Source: Welwitschia mirabilis
Lineage: Eukaryota > Gnetophyta > Gnetopsida > Welwitschiales
DNA: 64,000 nt
Reading direction: 5' to 3'
Assembly: GCA_051453625.1 (NCBI GenBank)
Contig: JBOZIK010000001.1
Span: 114,057,119 to 114,121,118, forward strand
Shown here: piece by piece, positions 12,335 through 24,037 of the stretch
Numbering within the stretch: the first letter of the stretch is position 1
How the letters are laid out: each line of letters starts with the position of its first letter
The notes under the pieces: model-generated
The model's input: the letters and a program-made list of their open reading frames with translations, nothing else
Told to the model about the DNA's origin: nothing
The model's database searches: none
Translations under genes and position numbers: made by a program

Positions 12335-13047
12335 TTCAAAAATTTGTTAACCACACATAATCATTTATAGAATACAAAATAAGAAGTAATATAAATGAAC
12401 TAAAATTACTAAATGCATTCCAAAAACATAAAGTATATTGCATACAAGAATAAAATTAATAATAGATAATAAAAGATCATCAAAATATGTCATGACATGT
12501 GTGTCAATAACTAATAGTGATCATTAATAGTGATGTCACTCATAGGAAGTCTAATCCATCTACTGAAGTTCACATCCTTTAGACTCACATAGGATATTTT
12601 ACAATGCCCAATCTGATTTACCCATCTTCTTCCCTTTTGGATGGTATAAAAGGATTTAATCTCTAAGAGCTAAGTCATCAATGTATTAAGTACCATCTTC
12701 TACATTATCATTATCATCATCACTATCTCTACTGATATAGATCTAGATAATGTATAAAGAAGAAGAGGTAAGCGGAAGTATGTGATGATTTCTAAATGGT
12801 TACTTATCTTAGCTCTGAGAGACCTATATTTTCATATATAAGTATGTATAAGGGATAATATAAGTACTAATGAAGTTAGAAGTAACTGTCTTAGTAAACC
12901 ACAAGCTGAGGATGAAGTAGTGTTGAGAGATGAAGTGGTACTAAAAGGTAGAGCATGGATAGAAATTGTGAAAGATGGTGGTGATGGAGGTGAAAGGTAA
13001 GGTAGAGAAAGTAGATGAGGTGGATATTGAGGCTATGTAGGATGGTA

Positions 13048-13988
13048 NNNNNNNNNNNNNNNNNNNNNNNNNNNNNNNNNNNNNNNNNNNNNNNNNNNNN
13101 NNNNNNNNNNNNNNNNNNNNNNNNNNNNNNNNNNNNNNNNNNNNNNNNNNNNNNNNNNNNNNNNNNNNNNNNNNNNNNNNNNNNNNNNNNNNNNNNNNNN
13201 NNNNNNNNNNNNNNNNNNNNNNNNNNNNNNNNNNNNNNNNNNNNNNNNNNNNNNNNNNNNNNNNNNNNNNNNNNNNNNNNNNNNNNNNNNNNNNNNNNNN
13301 NNNNNNNNNNNNNNNNNNNNNNNNNNNNNNNNNNNNNNNNNNNNNNNNNNNNNNNNNNNNNNNNNNNNNNNNNNNNNNNNNNNNNNNNNNNNNNNNNNNN
13401 NNNNNNNNNNNNNNNNNNNNNNNNNNNNNNNNNNNNNNNNNNNNNNNNNNNNNNNNNNNNNNNNNNNNNNNNNNNNNNNNNNNNNNNNNNNNNNNNNNNN
13501 NNNNNNNNNNNNNNNNNNNNNNNNNNNNNNNNNNNNNNNNNNNNNNNNNNNNNNNNNNNNNNNNNNNNNNNNNNNNNNNNNNNNNNNNNNNNNNNNNNNN
13601 NNNNNNNNNNNNNNNNNNNNNNNNNNNNNNNNNNNNNNNNNNNNNNNNNNNNNNNNNNNNNNNNNNNNNNNNNNNNNNNNNNNNNNNNNNNNNNNNNNNN
13701 NNNNNNNNNNNNNNNNNNNNNNNNNNNNNNNNNNNNNNNNNNNNNNNNNNNNNNNNNNNNNNNNNNNNNNNNNNNNNNNNNNNNNNNNNNNNNNNNNNNN
13801 NNNNNNNNNNNNNNNNNNNNNNNNNNNNNNNNNNNNNNNNNNNNNNNNNNNNNNNNNNNNNNNNNNNNNNNNNNNNNNNNNNNNNNNNNNNNNNNNNNNN
13901 NNNNNNNNNNNNNNNNNNNNNNNNNNNNNNNNNNNNNNNNNNNNNNNNNNNNNNNNNNNNNNNNNNNNNNNNNNNNNNNNNNNNNNNN
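13048..13988. other. assembly gap (941 N)
   Basis: Gap in the low-complexity tail region of the CopM1 third ORF. Flanks are rich in GGTGATGG/GGTAGA-type repeats on the + strand, which may explain the assembly failure. Confidence 0.95.
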
Positions 13989-15197
13989 GATTTCTAACTA
14001 CCTATAGGAGCCTCTTCTTCACTTGTTGTGTATTAGTGCTTCTTTAACCTTACAAGATTTCTTTTAATCTTTCCTATCATCTTTGTAATAGCTTTAAGGT
14101 CCTTCTCTACTAATGATGAACTTTGAGTATTTGTAGAGTAAGAGAACTAAAATTATGTCTTAAAAGGTTTTCTGCTTATTCCACTATCTACTAGTATTAC
14201 TACTCATCATTTCTTACTAAAATTTAAAAGTGGCTCTTTATGATGAATGAAATTAAATTATGACACTGAGATGCTAGAATTACTAATAATTAGGCTAGTC
14301 AAGTAAGCATAACATGAGGTCTATCCCTCACAAAAAAGTGTAATTATATCCATACATAAAATGAATATAAGATTAATCTTCATTACTGTGAGACTGCAAT
14401 AGATCACAAAATCCTGAATTGGATTACAATAAATGTAGCTACCTCTCTAAACAAGAATATTATAGAAGGTAATTAAACTTAAAGTAGATGCATTTGGTAA
14501 AATATCTTTGTGTTCTAAATTCTCATGAAAGTTCATCCTTGAATGTCTAAAGAGAACATTGCAAAATAAACAATGTGAAATGTTAATATAGTAGCATGTG
14601 AAAATATCTTTAAAAAATGCACATATAATTGTGGAAGTTATAAATCATTTGTATCAAGAATGAAATTTACAAAACTAAGTGTAAAAATAGAAACGTATCT
14701 TATACTTGAGTTTACAAAGTTTTAGTACTGTTACTTATCTCATTAATATTAGCATAGAATTCCCTAATAATAGGGTTTAAAATGCTCTACTTTAATTAAA
14801 CTACCATGTCCTAACCAAAATAAGAGAAATAAGTAAGAAGTTGATCTTTCTTATGTTTTTAAAACTCAATAGTTTGTTATGTAATAATGATTTTTTTGGT
14901 CTAAGTTTTAAAATGTTTTACAGTAACTCATGATATAATTTTGGCTTACACTATGACATGTGTATTTCTATGATAGGTTCCTTAGCTTTAAAGGAACTAG
15001 AAGGCATTCTTATTATCATTTTTAAAGAAAATAAGGAACAAATAAATTTATAATAAGTAAATGCAAAAAAGCAGTGTAATAGAGCATCTTTAAAATAAAA
15101 GAATACCTATTGTATTGGCTATAAAGACTTCTTTCAAATCTAAGACATCTATGCTTAGAGATCTAATAAAAATCAAGCTAAAAAGGACTTTGAAAGA

Positions 15198-15202
15198 AAT
15201 AC
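15198..15202. repeat. left target-site duplication of CopM2 (aatac)
   Basis: Exact match to aatac at 25493-25497. Removing CopM2 and one copy rejoins the CopM1 sequence, which then aligns with the unbroken sister stretch at 27480-27620. Confidence 0.88.
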
Positions 15203-16633
15203 TAAGGATTATGGAACTCAACATGGGGGATGGGAGGAGGAAAAGGGAGGAATAAATTAGTTTCACCAAATAAAAATTAAACCACTAACAAAATAAAAAT
15301 ACACAATAAAAACACCTTATCAGATAAGATGGTTTCCTAACTTAGAAACATTAATACATAAAGGGTAGCTTCTACTTATACCTTTAGATATTCTTAACCT
15401 ATTAAAAAAAATGGTTTTCTAGCACATCATTAATCTTATACCAAATGGGAGTTTACTCACTAGGTAGTGTTCTTCCCCACTTAATGAAATAGTGGTGTTC
15501 ACATGTTCATTATGAATCTTTACAAGAGTAACAGACTCCTCACAAGGTAGCACTCTCATCAAAAGCCTTACGTAAAACAATTTCCTAAAATCATAATGTA
15601 AGATCCACACCCCTACAATGCTACCTTATAAAGTATTTGATATTCAAGAATGGCCTTAAAGCTATATTTAATAATAAGATAGTTCACAATGTAAATCAAA
15701 AGTACAAAACAACAATAAGCTTGAAGATATTGCTTTAATGAATATTTAGCTCCTTGATGTTATTGTTATAACCATGAGTATAAATAAAGATAATAGCAAT
15801 GTAGATCCAAGATCAAAAGATAAAATCAATATAAGCTCCTTGATAATGATGCCTTAAATCTTCATGAGAAGTTCCTTTTACTCAAGCATTTATTATTATA
15901 TATTTTGTTTTATTAATAAAGTGTCAAAAGTTCTTCTTTATTTTTTTACATTAAAGCTTTATAATGTTGAGGAAAATATAGATATTTAAGCTTGAAAAAT
16001 AGTCATTTAACTTTATAACTACTACATAATGGATAGAAAATGCTTAGGTGTTAGACATGTAACTTTAATTTTAATCAATGTGAAATTTAGTATGATACAT
16101 ATTTACTTTTATAGACATTTATTAACAAGTATATATCTTCACCTTATAGACATATTTAGTCAACATACCCAGATTTTGATGAATTTTTCTCTATAATATC
16201 CTTGAACCTTGGTAATCATGAATTTGTGATGTACAAGTTCATAGTTCATCTAAAATGTAAGATATTAGTTAAAAAAAAATTAACTCTATTACCTATTTTG
16301 GCTCAGTATAGACATCTTTAAACATGCAGATGTCTTCATTTATGTTAGGTTTAACTTTTAGCTTAGTCATCTTAAATCCTATGACTTAATTTCTAGTACA
16401 TCTAAGATGTCTTCAATTTCTTAGATGTCTTTACTTAAGACATCTTCAATATTTTAGACATATTCAAATAATCGATCTTGTACTTTAACATCTGACCCTT
16501 TTCATAACATATTATCTCTAAAGCTTCATCATGATTTAGTATCTATCAAGTTCTAATGTTCTTGTAATGACTTATTTACATAATGATATAAAATATTTAA
16601 CAAGTGAAATCATCAAAACTAGATTTCTCAATA
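15203..16633 (-). repeat. CopM2 3' LTR (LTR B)
   Basis: Aligns full length with LTR D. On the minus strand it starts at 16633 next to a PPT and ends at 15203 (decayed TG/CA ends). The U3 part (16080-16500) has many AGATGTCT-type motifs. No gene is seen; the frame at 15419-15610 is a chance frame. Confidence 0.85.
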
Positions 16634-16652
16634 ATATCCTCCTTTTTGATGA
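16634..16652 (-). other. CopM2 polypurine tract
   Basis: The minus strand reads ATCAAAAAGGAGGATAT directly before the LTR B start. Confidence 0.7.
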
Positions 16653-18406
16653 TGTCTAAAACATGGCAAATATCATTAGTGCAATATAATCAAATCAATT
16701 AAAATTAGACATTTATATTCTAGAGAAATGCACATATTCACTAGTTATAATAATCATGATATCCACCACTTAAAATAAGATGAAAATGTATAGATCTATA
16801 CCACTTGAAGAAATAGAATAAGACACACTTAAGAAACATTTCAGCAATTAGATAAATACACAAAAATGGATGATAAATCATGATATTTATCATTCAAATA
16901 TTCATGTACAAAGTGAAGCACATAAAATTCTGACAATCTCTCAATTGAAATATACTAGCAATAATGTACCATATATTAGGGCATGAAGTTTAATCGTGCG
17001 TCAATAATACATCATAAATAATGTAGTCATAAAAAGGATAATTAATAAACATCAAAGCATGATATTATAGAAAATTTTCTAATAGCATATAAAAAAATTT
17101 ATTTAATAATGATCAAAAGATAAAATAATTAAGAGTGTGATAATAAAAGCATAATATTAAAAATAAAAATTGTATCAATCATAAAAACATGTGTTAAAAA
17201 ATAGTGATTTGTGCTAAAAAATCAAGAGGGATCATCAATAATAATGATGATAATAATGAATCCAATCTAATATCTTATGATCAAGACCTTCAAGTCCAAT
17301 AGAGTTTCCTCAGATTGAAAAATGTAGTGCCTAACTAAATTCACTAATTTTCCAATGCTATGTTAATACTTCTTCCCCTTTTTAAACATTAAAAAAGGCT
17401 CTAGTTACTAATATTTAAATCACTCATGTAATGCATGTCTTGGCCTTCTTTATAACTGTCATAAGTAATGAAGGTTGATATGGTATAGGATGATGAGGAA
17501 GTAGTAGGTAGTATGTGTCTCTTTCAAGGAAGGTAATGAGATGTTTTATCAAGGTCCTCAAATATTTGTCTTCTTATACATTGGTACATTTGAGGAGTGA
17601 TAAACATCTTGAACAAAGTAGCAATGGTGGTCTCTACAAATGATGAAGTAAGTGCATAGAGAAAAGTGGTTCTACTTAGATAGTTTCAACATGAGATGGC
17701 AGTGATGATAGTGGACAAACTAGAGGCAGTGATGGTACACATGGTGGTGGTGATTAGGCTATGGAGTGAGGTGAAGTTGGCTAAGTGGGATGGCAGAATG
17801 GAATCTTGTAATGATAATGATGAAAGATAAGACACAGTGCATCTGAGCTCTTAGAATCTATCTCTTGTTATGCTTACCTTTGTTATAAAGAACCTAGAGT
17901 GTATTACTCCCCTCTGCACATGTATCTCTATAGAAATCTAGTAATTCCCTCAGTTTGTACCTCATTTCTAAAACACTCCTTTGAATATTTACTATTTTTC
18001 ATTCTATAACCTATGTCAAATGGAGTTGAAAATCCTACTACTTCTTCTTCTTCTGATTTCTTCTTTAAGTCTGATCATGTGGAAGTCCTTATGGATTTCT
18101 AACTCTTTATTAATGCCTTGCCCTAATGTGATGTTTATCTATGTTTCTTGAGCCTTAAATAATTTCTTCCAATTTTACCCATCATTTTTTATGGTCTTTA
18201 ATCTCTTTTTCACTAAAGAAGAGCTATGAATAGTAGTAGATTCCTTCACATGATGGGACTGGTACTCTACATTTTTACTAAATTCTACTAATGGTTTCTT
18301 CTAATGAATGAGATTAACCTATGACACTAAAATGTCTACACCACTAAAAATCAAGCTAATAAAACAAGGGTAATCAAAATTCTAACATTATATAAAAAAG
18401 AGATGA
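16653..18406 (-). pseudogene. CopM2 third-ORF tail, second copy
   Basis: This aligns along its whole length with 18858-20690, with shared landmarks at about 16980 and 19190 (atatattag.gcatgaa) and at about 18300 and 20585 (tgaatgag.ttaa). It is the C-terminal, low-complexity part of the third-ORF region. It contains no recognisable domain and is full of stops. The right end is a gap of exactly 100 N, where the duplication junction must lie, so it may be a true tandem duplication or a false join of two copies. Confidence 0.6.
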
Positions 18407-18506
18407 NNNNNNNNNNNNNNNNNNNNNNNNNNNNNNNNNNNNNNNNNNNNNNNNNNNNNNNNNNNNNNNNNNNNNNNNNNNNNNNNNNNNNNNNNNNNNN
18501 NNNNNN
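18407..18506. other. assembly gap (100 N, default size)
   Basis: Exactly 100 N, a common placeholder for a gap of unknown length. It marks the junction between two copies of the third-ORF tail. Confidence 0.95.
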
Positions 18507-18842
18507 TATACTAGCGTGTGTATTTTTGCAAGTTATATCATTTATAGGTTTACTTAAGGACTTCAAGATTGCATAAATTCACACCGCAAAAATCTAAAAT
18601 CTGATATACTAGAGATGTATTTAGTTTCCTAAAAGTCTTCACCATAGATGTCTTTAATTTTGTAGATGTATTTATACCACTAATTTTCATGTCAACAACT
18701 AATCCTTTTCATTGATATATTGTCTTTGAAGTTCCATCATTGACTAGTACATATCAAGGTCTAATGTTCTTTATAATGACTTATCTACATAATGACATAA
18801 AATATTTGATAAGTGAAATAATCAAAACTAGATTTACTAATA
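18507..18842 (-). repeat. partial CopM LTR (LTR C, U3 end only)
   Basis: 18600-18842 matches the U3 end of LTR D (25260-25492) and stops, on the minus strand, at the PPT at 18843. The bases 18507-18600 next to the gap do not clearly match. The rest of the LTR is absent or lost in the gap. Confidence 0.65.
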
Positions 18843-18857
18843 ATCTCCCCCTTTTTG
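18843..18857 (-). other. polypurine tract next to LTR C
   Basis: The minus strand reads AAAAAGGGGGAGAT just before the LTR start, the best-preserved PPT of this family here. Confidence 0.75.
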
Positions 18858-21380
18858 ATGATGTCCAAAACTTGGTAAATCTTGTTAGTGCAATCTCATA
18901 TAATTAATTAAAATTATACATTTGTGTTCTAGAAAATATGCAAATAATTACTCATTGGAATAATCATGATATAAGCCACTTGAAGTCAGATAAAATACAT
19001 AGATATATGTTACTTTGAAAAAATAGAATAAGACACATTTAAGAATCATTTAAGTAATTAGCTAAATACATAAAAATAGATGATAAATCATGGTGTTTTT
19101 CATTCAAACATGCATTTAAATAGTAAAGCATATAAATGTTTGATAATCTCTCAATTGAAATATACTAATAGTAATGTGCCATATATTAGAGCATGAAATT
19201 GAATGGTGTGCCAACAATACATCATAAAGGATGTGCTTGTGAACATGGTAATCAATAAAAATCATAGCAAGATTGTATAAGAAATATGCAAAAATCATTT
19301 TAACCAATAAATAATCAAAGTACATCATATTTAAAAGTGTACTAACAAAATCACAATATTAATAAAAATAATACATCAATCATAAAAACATGTTCTAATA
19401 AGTAGTAATGATAGAAAATGTCAGATAACAAAGATGCATGCTAAAATATCAAATAGGGATCATTAATAACACTAATGACACTCATGGATCTAATTCAAGA
19501 TCTTATAATCAAGAACTACTCCAAGTCCAATAGAGTATTCTTAAACTGAAAGTTGTAGTACCCAACTAAAAGTAACTTAAGTGTCAATGATTTGTTAATA
19601 CTTCTTCTCCTTTTTGGACATTAAAAAAGGATCTAGTCACTAAGAGCTAAATCACTTACGTAATGCTCACCTTGGCTTACTTTGTTACAATTATTACTAT
19701 TATGGGTGATAGAGGTTGCTTATAAGATGATAAGGAAGTAGGAGGTGGAGTGTACCTCTTCCTAGAGGGATATTGTGATGATTCATCAGGGCCCTTAAAG
19801 ACTTGTCTTCTCATACATTAATATGTTTTAGGAGTAATAGAAGTTCTAAAGAAATTGGTAATGGTTTCTCTGTAAAGGATAGTGGTAACTACATAGATGA
19901 AAGTGGTTCTACTTGAATCAATTTTATATGAAAAGGTAATGGTGAAGGTGGATGTATTACAGGTGGAAAAGGTGTAGGTGGTGTTAATTAAACTATGGAA
20001 CAAGGTGATGATGGCTATGTAGAATGGTGGAATGGAATCTTATGACAAGAATGATAAATTATAAGAGGTTGTACATTCAAGATCTTAGACTCTATCTCCT
20101 ATAATGTCTACCTCTACTATGAAGGCCTTGGAGTCTACTACTACTTCTACATAGGTGTCTTTATAGAATTCTAATACTTCCCCTAAGCCTATGCCTCATC
20201 TTCAAAAGACTCATCTAAGAATTCACTATCTGATGCCTTGCTTAAGTTATAACCTATGCCAGATAGAGCTAAAAGTTATACTTTCTCTTCTTATTCTAAT
20301 TCCTCCTTTGAGTCCATCCACATGGGAGTCCTCATGGATTCCGAACTCTCTACTAATTCTTTGCCCTCACTTATTATGAATCTATGTTTCTTACATCTTA
20401 GAAAATTTATTCCAATTATATCTACCATTTTTGCAATGGATTCTTTTTCCCCCTCTAATTGATAAAGAGTTATAACTAGCATTAAAAAATAAGTGTTGAT
20501 ACTATGGTGGTTTTTGACTTATGCCCTTATTAAGTGGCACTGATACTCTATGTTTTTCACTGAATTTTATCAATGATTTCTTTTGATGAATGAGGTTAAT
20601 CTTTGATATTGAAATATCTGCACTACTAATAATCAAACTAAAAAGACAAGGATAATCAAAATTCTACCCCTTGTGAAGCAATCAGATGATATTCATGCAT
20701 AGAATAAAGCCCAAATCTATCTGTAATCTAGTGAATAAACAATATACAAGGAAGATTTATATGGTTTTTCAATAACTATAGTTGTCTTCTCTAATCAAAA
20801 TGCTATATAAATTTAACAAACTAAGGGTTAAGACATCTAGTATCATATATTTTCTCTCAATGTTCTCAACAAAGTTCATTCTACTGTGTCCAAATAAAAC
20901 ATTGCTTATACTATGTCGAGACATACTAACAACCCTAGAACTAAATATTTATTTAAAATAATAAGTGTAAATCTAAGGAAAATTTGTACCATTTATGCCA
21001 AGAAATGAAGTATTGATACCTCTACTCTATGTTTGAAAGGCATATGTGCTATATCAATCTCATGAATATTAGCATAAAACTCTCTTATCCCTTGATTTTA
21101 AATAAGTTAAACTAGTTATACAATCATTTCCTATTTAAGTTAAATGAAGTAACTTATAAGCTGGTCTCTATACTTCTTCTAAAATCCAAGGGTTCTTTTT
21201 AAAATGATTAAGTATTTTGACCAAGTTTTGAATCTTCGTATTAGTACCTCATAATATAACTATGGTTCATATTGAGATCTTTGATGTTTTGAGGCTTGTT
21301 TCTATTGTTTCAATGTTCCTACTACATTTATTCTAACCAAATTTACAAGATAAAATAAAAAATAGTAAAATATTAACTAA
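18858..21380 (-). pseudogene. CopM2 third ORF (putative plant transposon protein-like) with Pro/acidic tail
   Basis: On the minus strand, 21059-21090 encodes REFYANIHEI followed by a region fitting '.F...V.V.I...FL'. A following block near 20800-20900 carries VLTLSLLNLYSILI. This order matches, from memory, the plant transposon protein family PF20167: FYAN motif, then a 'V.g..i....I..lL' block, then a Leu-rich helix block. Further on (20230-20180) an acidic DESFEDEA stretch is followed at 19990-19870 by a Pro-rich stretch (PPTPFPP, HPPSPLPFH), a typical disordered tail. Frame changes and stops are common. Its place is after RNase H and before the PPT, so it is a third ORF of the element, not a captured neighbour. 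Function unknown. Confidence 0.58.
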
Positions 21381-22060
21381 AATGCAAGAAAATATAAAAA
21401 ATGTATATTTATTCATGAGAAAAATATGTTCTTTCTTACTATTAAGATGTCTCAAAAATCTAAGACATCTTACTAAAGAAATCTGAGAAAATGTATCCTC
21501 AAAAATCACTTGGGAGAGACAGTTGTTGAGTAAGGACTGAAAATAGGATTTGATGATCCCTTTTGCTATTAAAAAAGGTCAAAAACCTATAATTAAAAAT
21601 TATACAAACTAGAAGATGTATAAAAAACAAAATTTAGGTGTCTACAAAATTCAAGATGTCTCTTATTAAAAACTTTTCAATATATTTTTCTACTACCAAT
21701 ACGTCTATAAAACTTAAAACATCTAATCTAAAAAGACAAAATAATGTACCTACCCTTTTAAAATGTCTTTGAAACTCAAGATGTTTACCTTTAAAATGTT
21801 TAAAAATCTTAAGATGTCTCTATAAGAAACATTTATAAAACTGAAGATGTTTGTAATAAAAGTTCTAGATTTTTTTTTTCAAAAATATCTATGGCTAAGC
21901 ATTATAATACTTTGAAAAAGATAAATATCATACACATAATTTAACTTTAATTATTCCATCTACATCTAATTATAATTTCAACTCATAAGATAAATATGAT
22001 GTGTAGTTGAGAAATTAAAGAATATTACCTTTTTACTTATCTAATTTGGAAATGCCTAAT
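21380..22060 (-). other. CopM2 post-pol spacer rich in AGAYRTCT motifs
   Basis: Homologous to 25498-25990 and 27400-28030. It lies between the RNase H end and the third ORF and has no coding trace. At least nine motifs of the form AGATGTCT/AGACATCT or one-base variants occur between 21440 and 21860. Confidence 0.6.
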
Positions 22061-22200
22061 CTCTAAGTTCTTGCATAACTTTCCACATCTTTTCTTTTCT
22101 TGTAATGTTGAGGTCTTGTTACCAATTATATTAATAATATCTTATATCATCATGTCTTTGTTATATCTCTTGTACTTTATTGAGTTCTTCTTGTTTTCAT
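22030..22200 (-). pseudogene. CopM2 pol deletion junction with RNase H tail
   Basis: The minus strand at 22100-22030 reads KLCKNLRLGISK, matching the end of the CopM1 RNase H (KLCRNLGFG at about 26030). Directly before it (22200 and above) is the end of gag. Protease, integrase, RT and nearly all of RNase H are missing, a deletion of more than 3 kb relative to CopM1. CopM2 therefore could not have made its own reverse transcriptase if the deletion preceded insertion. Confidence 0.65.
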
Positions 22201-23987
22201 GCTTTTACTTTACTTCTTTGATTTTATTTAATAAACACTTGTATTTATTTGAAGTACTTTGTGTAGGATTTTGTTTTAGAAGTGATGATTTTGCTATTGG
22301 TACTAAAATTTTCTTGGTTTGATCTTTACTAAATGTTATAGCATTTTACTAGGCCTTTTGGACTTGTTAGTATTGTACTTATTTTTGTACTTCATTGGAC
22401 ATCTGTATTGATAATTACCTTTGTTATGATAAAAATAGTAAATAATATTATTTATAAATGCCAAATGTTCATACCTTAAATTGTAGTTCTATTTTTCATA
22501 TAGAGGGGTTGAAGTGCTAATGGTGGATTCATTGTATTCCAAGACACTCTTATCATTTGGATTTCTACTTTATCCAAGCATAATATTCAAGATCTCTTTG
22601 TCTTGGGCAAATCTTTTAATAACTTTCTTTGAATTTAAAAGTTATTATATAACATTCTCCAATTCACATATTAGACTACCAACCTCAGCTTTAAGAGATA
22701 ACTTTTTAGAGGATAAATTTTTACAAGCATCCTTTTCTTATTCATATGCTTCTTCATGAGCATGAAGTATCTTTTTCATTTTAGTTTACATTTTTTATAG
22801 ATTAACAAATTCTTCAAAATTTGTAATACACTTTTCTTGAATACTCATACTTGAATCATTTTCTCTTTCTAAATCATCCTCTTCTTCTATCTTATCATCT
22901 TCTTCTTGAAGGTGTGCAATGGTCATGTATGAATGATGTGCTTTCTCATTCTCGTATGCTTCTTCATGATCATCCCATCCTATAAATAATGATTTCTTCT
23001 TCTTTGGATATTTTTTTAATTCATTATCCTATAATATATTAATACTAGGATATTACAAGGCTATATGTTCTCATGCTCCACATATCCAACATTCTAATTT
23101 TGAAATATCAAGAAAAGAAGCATTATTAAAAGACCTATATTTTGACTTATCTTTAGCTAAAAAACTATATGATTTTTTGAAGTCTGCTTTTTTGTTGAAT
23201 TTTCATGAAAGAAGTCTCTTTACTCTTTTTATAATGGAAGTAAGTTCCTCATTTTCATCATTAGATTCATCTTTCTTTTGATTTTTGATTTGTGCTTTCA
23301 CTTTTCTTAAGTACAATATGTTTTTCTTTCAATGCTCCATTTTGTATGAAATTCATTTTGTATGTCGAAAGTTTACTCTGTAGCTATTCTATCTTCATTG
23401 TATTGAAATCTCTAGATTCTTTCATAGTTATAGTATTCAGCACTTATTTATAGGTTAGTGATCTGATAATTTTTTGTATTATCTTTACTTCTAGAAGATC
23501 TTCTCTAATACTATGTATTACATTCATGATGTTTGAAACTTTAATAAAGTACTCATAAATCTTTTCTCCATAGTTCATCTTGAGATTCTCAAATTGATTT
23601 GTCCAAACTAGAAGCTTAAATTATTTCACAATAGAAGTGCCTTCATATTTTTTAATTGGAACATTCCAAATTTCTTATGAAGTCTTACAACATGCTATTC
23701 TATTAAACTCTTCTATAGATAAAGTATAATAAAGTAAATCCTTAGTTTTAGAGTCATACATGAAAGTAGCTTTTTCTTCATCTGTCTAGTCTTTCCTTTT
23801 CTTAATCTAAGTAATGGTATTGCTTGTATAATTTATAATAGTTTTCATAGGATCTGTGTATCCTTTTTCTATGCTCTACCATATTTGAAACTCAAAATAC
23901 TATAAGTACACCTAAATCCTCATCTTCTAATAGGCATAGTTTATTCCATGGAAGAGTGGAGGTCTAACAGATGGCATCCCTTCCATT
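22200..23987 (-). pseudogene. CopM2 gag remnant
   Basis: The start codon is at 23987 on the minus strand. The frame begins with a MEGMPSVRPPLF motif and a GINYAY segment, the usual copia Gag opening 'RPP.F.G.NY.YWK.RM'. Around 23600-23780 it reads FNRIACCKTS and EIWN, the UBN2-like Gag core. A decayed CCHC knuckle (CxxCGxxEH) lies near 23080. A coiled-coil part (KKLSLKAEVGSLICELEN) is at 22650-22720. Gag would form the particle and bind RNA. Start and order agree with CopM1 gag. It is broken by several stops. Confidence 0.78.
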
Positions 23988-24023
23988 GGTCATTCAAGAA
24001 AGTTACTCCTTTTTGTGAGTACC

Positions 24024-24036
24024 CTATTTATATCAA
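24024..24036 (-). other. CopM2 primer-binding site
   Basis: The minus strand reads TTGATATAAATAG right after the LTR D end, a decayed form of TTGGTATCAGAG, complementary to the initiator methionine tRNA 3' end. Confidence 0.65.
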
Positions 24037-24037
24037 T

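Larger units (their letters stand above)
11722..15202 (-). pseudogene. CopM1 third ORF (putative plant transposon protein-like) and low-complexity tail
   Basis: This lies between the pol side of CopM1, cut at 15202 by CopM2, and the PPT. On the minus strand at about 14740-14768 the frame reads REFYANINEI, the same motif found in CopM2 (21059-21090, REFYANIHEI). It resembles the block 'V.EFYANL' of the plant transposon protein family Pfam PF20167 (named from memory). Towards 12300-13050 the minus strand becomes His/Pro/Thr/Ser-rich, a likely disordered tail. Two gaps (11784-12334, 13048-13988) and many stops prevent a full reading. The function of this third ORF is unknown. An envelope-like role has been proposed for extra ORFs in SIRE elements, but nothing here shows it. 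Confidence 0.55.

Noticed and set aside
19818-20003. Thr/Ser-rich minus frame
   Set aside because: Part of the decayed, disordered tail of the copia third ORF; not a separate gene.
22071-22759. Plus-strand frames opposite CopM2 gag (Leu/Phe-rich, membrane-like)
   Set aside because: Antisense of the gag coiled-coil region on the minus strand.
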